Source: Verrucomicrobiota bacterium
Lineage (GTDB): Bacteria > Verrucomicrobiota > Verrucomicrobiia > Verrucomicrobiales > Verrucomicrobiaceae
DNA length: 5,077 bases
Assembly: GCA_023428335.1 (NCBI GenBank)
Contig: JAEYYS010000151.1
Coordinates: forward strand, 1 to 5,077
Direction: 5' to 3'
Positions within the stretch are counted from its first letter, which is position 1. Each line of letters begins with the position of its first letter. Both the position numbers and the translations under genes were made by a program. Below are positions 1-4,376 of the stretch, one piece after another. Under the pieces are notes generated by a model. The model was not told the DNA's origin, did not search any database, and saw only the letters and a list, made by a program, of their open reading frames with translations.

Positions 1-484
1 CGGCCACCTCGCCCTGCAGTTCCTCGCCAAATGGGGCTGCGACGTGCATGCCTTCACCTCCAGCGAATCGAAGCGCGACGAGGCCCTGAGCCTGGGCGCC
101 CGCCACGTGATCGCCACCCACGACGGCAACGCCCTCGCCCGCCTCAAGGGCTCGCTCGACTTCCTGATCTCCACCGTCAACGTGCCGCTCGACTGGCCCG
201 CCCTGCTCGACACGCTGGCACCCCACGGCCGGCTGCACGTCGTCGGCGCCGTGCTCGCACCCATCCCGGTGCCGGCCTTCGCCCTCATCAGCGGCCAGCG
301 CAGCCTCTCCGGCTCACCGGTCGCCAGCCCGGCCGTGACCGCCACCATGCTCGATTTCTGCGCCCGCCACGCCATCGCGCCGGTCACCGAAACATTTCCG
401 CTCTCGCGCGTCAATGACGCCCTCGACCACCTGCGCCGCGGCCGTGCCCGCTATCGGGTGGTGCTGGAAAACGACCTCGGGTGA
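1..484 (+). CDS. ahr: NADPH-dependent aldehyde reductase, Ahr/YjgB-type zinc alcohol dehydrogenase, C-terminal part
   Basis: This is the last 160 residues of a medium-chain zinc alcohol dehydrogenase; the start lies left of the window. Reading from base 2, it opens with GHLALQFLAKWGC, the end of the Rossmann glycine motif of the nucleotide-binding domain. FTSSESKRDEAL follows where the coenzyme ribose is bound. The lack of an acidic residue after that strand fits NADPH over NADH. The stretches TVNVPLDW, VGAVLAPIPVPAF, SGQRSLSGS and the C-terminus GRARYRVVL closely match my memory of E. coli Ahr (YjgB), which reduces a broad range of aldehydes to alcohols in the cytoplasm. The full family length is about 340 residues, so roughly half is visible and the zinc-ligand cysteines fall outside. 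The stop is TGA at 482-484. The gene converges on rlmN with 45 bp between stops. The family call is firm; the exact substrate is inferred. A closely related YahK/CAD-type dehydrogenase is the alternative. Confidence 0.9.
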   Translation, partial: GHLALQFLAKWGCDVHAFTSSESKRDEALSLGARHVIATHDGNALARLKGSLDFLISTVNVPLDWPALLDTLAPHGRLHVVGAVLAPIPVPAFALISGQRSLSGSPVASPAVTATMLDFCARHAIAPVTETFPLSRVNDALDHLRRGRARYRVVLENDLG

Positions 485-502
485 AACGTCAAGGTCTGGC
501 AA

Positions 503-528
503 GGCCTCTGAGGAAGCCCCCTCGGGCC
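503..528. terminator. possible shared hairpin between convergent genes
   Basis: In the gap between the convergent ahr and rlmN stops, CTGAGG (508-513) can pair with CCTCGG (520-525, one G-T wobble) around a six-base loop. GGC (503-505) pairs with GCC (526-528) after a two-base bulge. The position is right for a bidirectional terminator. There is no T-run on either side, so intrinsic termination is uncertain. Confidence 0.3.
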
Positions 529-529
529 C

Positions 530-1591
530 TCAAGCCACCTCGACCTGCACCCGCCGGCGCAACTGGCCGCAAGCGGCATCGATGTCCTGACCGCGGGCAC
601 GACGCAGGTGCGCCACCGCACCGGCGGCCCGCAGTTCGGCGAGAAAGGCCTCGGTTCGCTCTGGGGAACTCGGCACATAGCTGCGGCCGCGCAGGCTGAG
701 CCCGGTTGGGTTGTAGCGCAGCAGATTGACGTGCATGCGCCGGCCGTTGAGCAGACGGGCCAGGGCGCGCGCCTGTTCAGGAGCGTCGTTGACCCCTTCC
801 AGCAGGCAGTACTGAATCGTCGTCACCCGCCCGCTCGCCGCCTGATAACGGTCGGCCGCCGCCAGCACCTCATCGACCGGATAACGCCGCCCCATGGGCA
901 GCAAATCGGCGCGGGTGGCATCGTCGGGCGCGTGCAGCGACAGCGCCAGATGCACCCCCAGCCCGGCCTCGCGCAGGGCGTCGATGCCGGGCACGACCCC
1001 GACCGTCGACACCGTGATCTGGCGCCAGCCAAAACCGCCCAGCCGCGGATCCGCGATGCGGCGCACGGCGGCCAGCACGTTGTCGAGATTGAGCATGGGC
1101 TCACCCATGCCCATGAACACCAGGGTGCGCAGCGTGCGACCGGCGGCGGCCGCCTCGCGACGCAGGTGCAGGAACTGCTCGACGATTTCCCCGGAGCTCA
1201 GGTGACGCTCAAAACCGGTCTGGGTGGTGGCGCAGAAATCGCAGCCCATGGCGCAGCCGACCTGGCTCGACACGCAGCCGGCGGCACGATCCGGGTGGTA
1301 GTCGGGCATCAGTACCGATTCCACCGTGCGACCGTCCCGCAGGCGCAGCAGCAGCTTGGCGGTGTCATCAGTCGCCACCTGCCGGCGCACCAGCTCGGTG
1401 GCCACGGTGGGAAAATCGGCCTGCAGCCGCGCCAGCAGCCCCTCGGGCAGGCGCCAGCCCGCCGATTCGCCGCCAAGCCCGAGCAGGGCGCGCAGCAGCC
1501 GCGGCGCATGGGAGGGTTTCAGCCCCTGCCCCACCAGCCAGGCCGACACCTCCTCCAAAGAGAGGTCGGTGGGCGGTCGGTCGGCTGACAT
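530..1591 (-). CDS. rlmN: RlmN, radical SAM 23S rRNA A2503 / tRNA A37 C2-methyltransferase
   Basis: This 353-residue cytoplasmic enzyme would methylate C2 of A2503 in 23S rRNA and, in characterised homologues, A37 of some tRNAs, using S-adenosylmethionine. All key residues are visible. The [4Fe-4S] cluster motif CxxxCxxC is C113, C117 and C120, in VGCAMGCDFC. C106 in GCVSSQVGC matches the E. coli Cys118 position. GMGEP at 161-165 is the SAM-binding motif. C341 in DIDAACGQL matches the methyl-carrying Cys355. E91 in VESVLMP matches the conserved N-terminal Glu. The first roughly 90 residues form the usual helical accessory domain. I chose the ATG at 1591 because AGGGAG precedes it by four bases. 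The frame stays open to a GTG at 1648, but the extra 19 residues look non-conserved. E. coli RlmN has 384 residues, so this form is slightly short but complete. All catalytic positions match RlmN; Cfr-type C8 methylation is less likely, though the two are not separable with certainty by eye. Confidence 0.95.
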   Translation of the reverse strand: MSADRPPTDLSLEEVSAWLVGQGLKPSHAPRLLRALLGLGGESAGWRLPEGLLARLQADFPTVATELVRRQVATDDTAKLLLRLRDGRTVESVLMPDYHPDRAAGCVSSQVGCAMGCDFCATTQTGFERHLSSGEIVEQFLHLRREAAAAGRTLRTLVFMGMGEPMLNLDNVLAAVRRIADPRLGGFGWRQITVSTVGVVPGIDALREAGLGVHLALSLHAPDDATRADLLPMGRRYPVDEVLAAADRYQAASGRVTTIQYCLLEGVNDAPEQARALARLLNGRRMHVNLLRYNPTGLSLRGRSYVPSSPERTEAFLAELRAAGAVAHLRRARGQDIDAACGQLRRRVQVEVA

Positions 1592-1595
1592 CCCA

Positions 1596-1601
1596 CTCCC
1601 T
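1596..1601 (-). promoter_or_regulatory. ribosome binding site of rlmN
   Basis: AGGGAG on the minus strand lies four bases before the ATG at 1591. It is the best Shine-Dalgarno-like sequence in the window and supports this start over the upstream GTG at 1648. Confidence 0.5.
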
Positions 1602-1674
1602 AGCCGGACGCCCCGCCCCCGGCAAGCCTCGACTGCTCCGCCCCGCACAGGCCAGGCATTTTCGAGGAGAAAGA

Positions 1675-1726
1675 GGCCAAACCCCTGGCGTGGGTGAGGC
1701 AGACCCGGCCAAACACCGAGCCAAAC
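1675..1726. repeat. three short GCCAAAC direct repeats
   Basis: GGCCAAAC occurs at 1675-1682 and 1707-1714, and AGCCAAAC at 1719-1726. On the rlmN strand they read GTTTGGC. Start-to-start spacings are 32 and 12 bp, so they are not regularly phased. They lie 84-135 bp before the rlmN start and could be protein-binding half-sites or chance. Confidence 0.25.
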
Positions 1727-1870
1727 TCACCTCCGCCTGAACCTTGGCCGGTGAACCTCACAGGCCCGAGCACCTCAAGGTCTACAGGGCGCCCCTTAGC
1801 AGTGTCGAAGATCGCACATAAATCATTACTTTATCGTTACTTATTTTGAACTCAGGCGCGGCAGCCATCC

Positions 1871-1907
1871 ATGCGCGATCAGGCATTATGTAACGGTGAT
1901 TGCGTAT
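1871..1907. repeat. 11-bp imperfect inverted repeat (stem-loop)
   Basis: ATGCGCGATCA (1871-1881) pairs with TGATTGCGTAT (1897-1907). All eleven positions pair, counting two G-T wobbles, around a 15-base loop that holds one GGCATT. As plus-strand RNA both wobbles are G-U and allowed; on the minus strand they become C-A mismatches. The structure therefore favours a plus-strand transcript, if any exists. Confidence 0.4.
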
Positions 1908-1983
1908 CGCCCCTTCGTAGATTATTCAAAACACGAGATCAAATGCGTCAGCCTTTTGGCACTTGATGATCGTATTATCCTTT

Positions 1984-2154
1984 TTAAACCACTCTCGATA
2001 AGGCATTTGCGATCATAAATGCCACTCCATTTAGTAACGCTAATGTAGCGATTGCATTGATTCGATGCGAATGCCTTAACGGATCTCGCAGCCCAAGGTT
2101 GCCAGCATCGTTTCCTGACTCTGGGGATCGGGCAATGCCGGGGGATTGATTCAT
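1984..2154 (-). CDS. possible small ORF with one hydrophobic segment, unrecognised
   Basis: An ATG at 2154 opens a 56-codon frame ending with TAA at 1984-1986. The product starts MNQSPGIARS and has a polar, Gly/Asp/Arg/His-rich first half. A hydrophobic stretch at about residues 33-52 (NAIATLALLNGVAFMIANAL) could be one membrane helix, and the tail is SRVV. I recognise no family. There is no Shine-Dalgarno sequence before the ATG, and third positions are rich in A/T, unlike the neighbouring genes. It also contains the arms of a large inverted repeat, which could by itself shape the coding content. It may be a chance frame; a small single-pass membrane protein is possible but weakly supported. 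Confidence 0.15.
   Translation of the reverse strand: MNQSPGIARSPESGNDAGNLGLRDPLRHSHRINAIATLALLNGVAFMIANALSRVV
1999..2078. repeat. nested inverted repeats built on GGCATT
   Basis: The outer arms TAAGGCATT (1999-2007) and AATGCCTTA (2070-2078) are perfect over nine bases. Inside, GGCATTT (2002-2008) can pair instead with AAATGCC (2017-2023) around an eight-base loop. CGCTA (2038-2042) pairs with TAGCG (2046-2050), and GCAT (2054-2057) with ATGC (2065-2068). The left arm thus has two competing partners, so two alternative folds are possible. I see no T-run or nearby coding start that would make it an attenuator. Confidence 0.45.
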
Positions 2155-2194
2155 GCAGGCGCAACGTTTAACGCACCTGTTTTATCGTTCGTGC

Positions 2195-2221
2195 GTGACG
2201 ACCGCCTCACGAGGCAGTCAC
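2195..2221 (-). terminator. stem-loop over the tetR-like stop codon
   Basis: On the minus strand, GACTGCCTC (2219-2211) pairs with GAGGCGGTC (2208-2200) over nine positions with one wobble and a very tight GT turn; in RNA the closing pair would open. GTGAC (2221-2217) can alternatively pair with GTCAC (2199-2195). The TGA stop of the repressor gene (2218-2220) lies in the stem. Position and stability suit a transcription terminator for the operon, although the following bases lack a T-run. Confidence 0.5.
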
Positions 2222-2859
2222 GGGTCGACCGCTGCCGAAGCGTTGGGCGGAAGCGCGGGTGATTCAGCCGCCAAGCCGGCCAGGGCGCCGCGCAGCAGGG
2301 TGCGCATCGCCCAAGTCTTCACCTCGCGCGCAGTGGCCTCGTCGACTCTCAGGACATCGCGAAAGACGATCATCGCCTCGGTGCCAAAGATGAGGGCGAG
2401 CGCGCAAGTCAGGCGACGGAAGTCCGTCTCACCGAGTTGCTCGCGCAGCGGGGCGAGGGCGGCTTCGATGAGTGGCAGGCGACGGTTTTGCCGCGGCGGG
2501 ATCGCCTCATCGGCGGGGTCGCGCTGCACGGCGTGGGCCAGCATGACCCGCAGGGCGGCCTCATTGTCCCAGGTGCTGCGGTGCAGGGCAGCCTCGGCCG
2601 CGAGGAGCCGCGTCTCCGGATCTTCAGTGTCCTGGACGGCCGCTTCGGCGAGCGCGCCAGCCACCGCCGCGTCGACGATCGACTCCTGCAGCAGGGCGTT
2701 GAGGCTGCGAAAGTAGCGATAGGCGGTCGGCCGCGACACCAGGGCCTCGCGCGCCACCTCGTTCATGGTAGGCATCCGCCCGCGGTCGAGCAGCCGACCC
2801 GCGGCTTCGAGCAGGGCCTTGCGGGTGCGCAACTGGGTGTTGCTGCGGGTCGCCTTCAT
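2218..2859 (-). CDS. TetR/AcrR-family transcriptional repressor
   Basis: This 213-residue protein has the TetR architecture. A basic N-terminal arm (RTRKALLEAAGRLL, about 11-24) is followed by a helix-turn-helix at about 31-51, with MNEVAREALVSRPTAYRYF reading through the recognition helix into the family's typical Tyr-Phe. The rest is an all-helical ligand-binding and dimerisation domain of normal length. TetR proteins bind palindromic operators as dimers and release DNA when a small ligand binds; the ligand here is unknown. The ATG at 2859 overlaps the TGA of the upstream NTF2-like gene by four bases (ATGA), with no clear ribosome site, so translational coupling is likely. The two genes share one promoter, and the palindrome there (3291-3308) is the probable operator, implying autorepression. 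The last 15 residues are Ala/Pro-rich and probably disordered. No transporter or enzyme that it might control is adjacent other than the NTF2-like gene. Confidence 0.93.
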   Translation of the reverse strand: MKATRSNTQLRTRKALLEAAGRLLDRGRMPTMNEVAREALVSRPTAYRYFRSLNALLQESIVDAAVAGALAEAAVQDTEDPETRLLAAEAALHRSTWDNEAALRVMLAHAVQRDPADEAIPPRQNRRLPLIEAALAPLREQLGETDFRRLTCALALIFGTEAMIVFRDVLRVDEATAREVKTWAMRTLLRGALAGLAAESPALPPNASAAVDP

Positions 2860-3275
2860 GCGCGCAGTTGCTGCAGGATCGCCAGACCGTCGAGCCAGAC
2901 CTGTTCCTTCTGGATTTTGCCATCGTCGGCGAATTCAACAACGTGCAGCAGCCGGAAGCTGAGCGGTCGGTTGCGCCCCTCGAAACCAAAGGGCCGACCC
3001 ACCGCCCGCCCCTGCCAGAGCGACTCATCCACCAGGAACTGCTCGCCGTAAAGCCGACGCAAGGGCGTCACCTCGCCGTCGGCCAGGTCGGCAAAGAGCC
3101 CCTCATAAAAGGCCCGGATGGCCGCCGGCTCCCGGGTGGGCCCGGTCGGATGACCAACGATGTCATGCGTGGCACCCGGCGCAAGCGTCGCCAGAACGCC
3201 GTCGACATCGTCGCACGCCTCGAAGGCGAAGTGCTCGTCGATGCACCGATCCATCTGCTGAGGAGTGAGTTTCAT
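2856..3275 (-). CDS. NTF2-like / SnoaL-like domain protein
   Basis: This 139-residue single-domain protein has the profile of the SnoaL-like polyketide cyclase / NTF2 superfamily, a cone-shaped alpha+beta fold. An N-terminal helix (QQMDRCIDEHFAFEA, about 6-20) is followed by a short segment with LAPGATHDIVGHPTGPT (31-47), a helix with AIRAFYEGLFADL (52-64), and then strands including FRLLHVVEFADDGKI (107-121) and EQVWLD (124-129). The family includes isomerases, cyclases and hydrolases but also many non-enzymatic members, so no reaction can be assigned. His/Asp 37-38 sit where some members place catalytic residues; this is inference. The frame extends upstream to 3437. I chose the ATG at 3275 because the domain starts there and because the promoter and palindrome (3284-3313) lie just before it; a longer start would place them inside the gene. 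It is the first gene of the operon with the TetR repressor, so its substrate may relate to the repressor's ligand. Confidence 0.85.
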   Translation of the reverse strand: MKLTPQQMDRCIDEHFAFEACDDVDGVLATLAPGATHDIVGHPTGPTREPAAIRAFYEGLFADLADGEVTPLRRLYGEQFLVDESLWQGRAVGRPFGFEGRNRPLSFRLLHVVEFADDGKIQKEQVWLDGLAILQQLRA

Positions 3276-3283
3276 GGTGCCTG

Positions 3284-3313
3284 ACGCTAAATGAGACATG
3301 TGTCTCATGTCAA
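3284..3313 (-). promoter_or_regulatory. probable sigma70-type promoter of the NTF2-like/tetR operon
   Basis: On the minus strand a perfect TTGACA -35 box lies at 3313-3308. With an 18-base spacer the -10 box would be TAGCGT (3289-3284), which keeps the key T1, A2 and T6 of TATAAT. The expected transcription start is only one to three bases before the ATG at 3275, so the mRNA would be nearly leaderless. The -35 box is strong and the -10 box weak. Confidence 0.55.
3291..3308. promoter_or_regulatory. 18-bp palindromic operator, probably for the adjacent TetR protein
   Basis: ATGAGACA (3291-3298) and TGTCTCAT (3301-3308) form a perfect inverted repeat with a two-base centre. Length and symmetry are typical of TetR-family operators. 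It fills the spacer between the -35 and -10 boxes of the operon promoter, so a bound dimer would block RNA polymerase. A second, shorter palindrome, ATGTC-AA-GACAT (3307-3318), abuts it and overlaps the -35 box, possibly a second weaker site. That the neighbouring TetR protein binds here is inferred from position. Confidence 0.75.
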
Positions 3314-3343
3314 GACATTTGTATTGAGCGCCTCTTTGCCCCT

Positions 3344-3384
3344 CTCCATGGTACTCCAGCGCTTCAGCACGCCTACGGCTGGCC
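3344..3384. repeat. 41-bp direct repeat, copy 1
   Basis: This copy runs from CTCCATGG through GTACTCCAGCGCTTCAGC to GGCTGGCC. It matches the copy at 3432-3472 at 34 of 41 positions by my count, with no gaps. The start-to-start distance is 88 bp. Between the copies lies GAGCTGAAGCTC (3395-3406), a short hairpin on the same GCTTCAGC theme in inverted orientation. It looks like a dispersed intergenic repeat of the genome rather than coding sequence. Confidence 0.6.
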
Positions 3385-3431
3385 TCCTCCCCATGAGCTG
3401 AAGCTCGCCAGTACGTTGCCCGCCGCGATCC

Positions 3432-3472
3432 CTCCAAGGTACTTCAGCGCTTCAGCGCGCCTGCAGCCTGCC
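3432..3472. repeat. 41-bp direct repeat, copy 2
   Basis: This is the second copy, starting CTCCAAGG and ending CAGCCTGCC. It begins five bases past the stop of the membrane protein gene on the minus strand. It holds the hairpin GCGCT-TC-AGCGC (3450-3461), which copy 1 has as GCGCTTCAGCAC with one broken pair. Its place right after a stop codon suggests a role in transcript ending or stability, but the stem is short and no T-run follows. Confidence 0.6.
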
Positions 3473-3477
3473 GTCGC

Positions 3478-4065
3478 TCAGGGTGGCGGCCCTGGAGGCG
3501 ACTCGGCGGGCGGCGGCATGAAGTCCCCGTAATGATGGTTGGTGCACTCCGGGCAGACGCCGTGGGTGAAACGCGCCTCCGTACGCCTTGCCACGTAGGC
3601 CTCCATTTGGTGCCAGCGACCGTCCTCATCACGGATGTTTTTGCAGAAGGAGCAGGTCGGCAGGATGCCCTCGAGCGTGCGCACCCGGGCGCGCAGGATC
3701 TGGGTCTGCTGCGACAGCTTGGCGACCAGCCAGGTGAACAGGAAAAGAAGACCGAGGCGGGTCAGGCCGTTGAGAATCGCATAATACGCCGGATAGGGAA
3801 TGCCCCAGGCCATCTGAGCGGAGACGCGGATCATGCAGAGCGCGGCGCCAAGGACCAGGGCCGTGCGCAACCCGCAATTCCAGGCCATCAGCAGGACGGG
3901 GACCAGGAACAGGACGGGGAACATCAGCGTCTGGGTCGCCAGAAAATCAAAACCCGACACCACCACCCCCAAGCCCAGCAGAATCCAGCGGTTGTTCCAC
4001 GGGAACCGCTCGAAAAAGTATTCGCTGGAGGCTGACTGCGCAGGCTTGCTCATCGTCGGCGCCAT
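3478..4065 (-). CDS. four-helix membrane protein with C-terminal Cys4 zinc-ribbon-like signalling module
   Basis: This 195-residue protein has two parts. Residues about 27-116 hold four hydrophobic segments (roughly 27-44, 47-62, 66-84 and 97-115), so the N-terminal half lies in the inner membrane. A short charged linker (about 117-133) leads to GILPTCSFCKNIRDEDGRW, QMEAYVARRTEARFTHG and VCPEC. The pairs C138/C141 and C171/C174 could bind a metal ion, with nearby His169, His177 and His178. I know this module from the C-terminus of many receiver, PAS or kinase signalling proteins, where its role is undefined. Here it follows membrane helices directly and no kinase, cyclase or receiver domain is present. 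With four helices and a short N-terminus, the module should face the cytoplasm. The tail is Pro-rich. The start is the ATG at 4065; the ATG at 4053 is an alternative, and neither has a good ribosome site. The gene is divergent from the PQQ-propeller gene. Function is unknown; sensing or scaffolding is an inference. Confidence 0.8.
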   Translation of the reverse strand: MAPTMSKPAQSASSEYFFERFPWNNRWILLGLGVVVSGFDFLATQTLMFPVLFLVPVLLMAWNCGLRTALVLGAALCMIRVSAQMAWGIPYPAYYAILNGLTRLGLLFLFTWLVAKLSQQTQILRARVRTLEGILPTCSFCKNIRDEDGRWHQMEAYVARRTEARFTHGVCPECTNHHYGDFMPPPAESPPGPPP

Positions 4066-4376
4066 CTAAGCGCTGAGTTCCCTTCGCACAAGCTTGGATG
4101 GACCTCAGAAACGCGTACGACCTCCCGGTCTTGCGGCAAACCCGCCATCCCCTGATTCAGGCAGGCTTCGCTTGGGAAAGCTCGGCCGCCTCCAAAGCAC
4201 ATCGTCCCAGATTTACGCATTACCGCGCAAAACCGCTCGCGGCCGGAAGGGCAGGGTCGCCACGGAAATCAGCAAGCCGCACAGAACCCCTGTCGGGAAC
4301 AAAAACACCGCAGGCCTTCAAGTCCTCACCTGAAATCTCTCGACAATCCGGGGCGTTTCCCTTCCCTTTGCCACAC
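4066..4376. other. divergent intergenic region, no gene seen
   Basis: This 311-bp gap separates the starts of two divergent genes and must hold both promoters. I see no convincing -35/-10 pair for either. A plus-strand frame at 4094-4333 lacks a credible start and has a shadow-like, Arg/Pro-rich composition. A short stem, CCGCG (4223-4227) with CGCGG (4238-4242), is the only structure noticed. No Shine-Dalgarno sequence precedes the ATG at 4377, where the leader is pyrimidine-rich. Confidence 0.5.

Larger units (their letters stand above)
1592..1790. other. rlmN upstream region, no gene seen
   Basis: This GC-rich stretch lies upstream of rlmN and should hold its promoter, but I see no convincing -35/-10 pair. 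Both strands have open frames only as continuations of the rlmN reading frame or its shadows. The one pattern is three copies of GCCAAAC at 1676-1682, 1708-1714 and 1720-1726, annotated separately. Confidence 0.5.
1791..2199. other. AT-rich gene-poor island with inverted repeats
   Basis: From about 1800 the base composition shifts to many A/T runs, unlike the GC-rich genes on both sides. No recognisable gene is present. Short open frames are a minus-strand 56-codon frame (1984-2154, listed separately), a longer minus-strand frame from a TTG at 2164 to 1922, and a 31-codon plus-strand frame at 1871-1966. None gave a family I recognise. The region contains several stem-loops and five copies of the hexamer GGCATT or its complement AATGCC, at 1882, 2002, 2018, 2070 and 2134. 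A sixth lies at 1655. Possible readings are remnants of a transferred element, a structured RNA, or a regulatory region with no downstream gene nearby. Confidence 0.6.

Noticed and set aside
608..1588. Long plus-strand open frame of 326 codons
   Set aside because: It is antisense to rlmN, whose every catalytic motif is intact on the other strand. The translation is Gln/His/Arg-rich and matches no family, as expected of a high-GC shadow frame.
1922..2164. Minus-strand 80-codon frame starting with TTG
   Set aside because: It has a rare start, no ribosome site, a basic, Ser-rich composition and no recognisable family. The alternative 56-codon ATG frame in the same place looks slightly more protein-like, so only that one is listed, at low confidence.
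1999..2173. Possible integron attC sites, suggested by repeated TAACG/CGTTA and palindromes
   Set aside because: The required outer pair RYYYAAC...GTTRRRY in the right order was not found. Only one isolated GTTAAAC (minus strand, 2172-2166) fits, and the outer arms at 1999-2078 are in the opposite order.
2437..3051. Plus-strand open frame of 204 codons crossing the TetR and NTF2-like genes
   Set aside because: It spans two well-supported minus-strand genes, has no domain signal and is explained by GC-rich codon composition.
3276..3437. 54-residue N-terminal extension of the NTF2-like protein
   Set aside because: The extension would translate through the palindrome, the -35 box and one copy of the intergenic repeat, and its residues are Arg-rich and non-domain. 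The ATG at 3275 fits the domain start.
3344..3472. CRISPR array
   Set aside because: There are only two diverged repeat copies, with a 47-bp gap that itself holds a related hairpin, and no cas genes are present.
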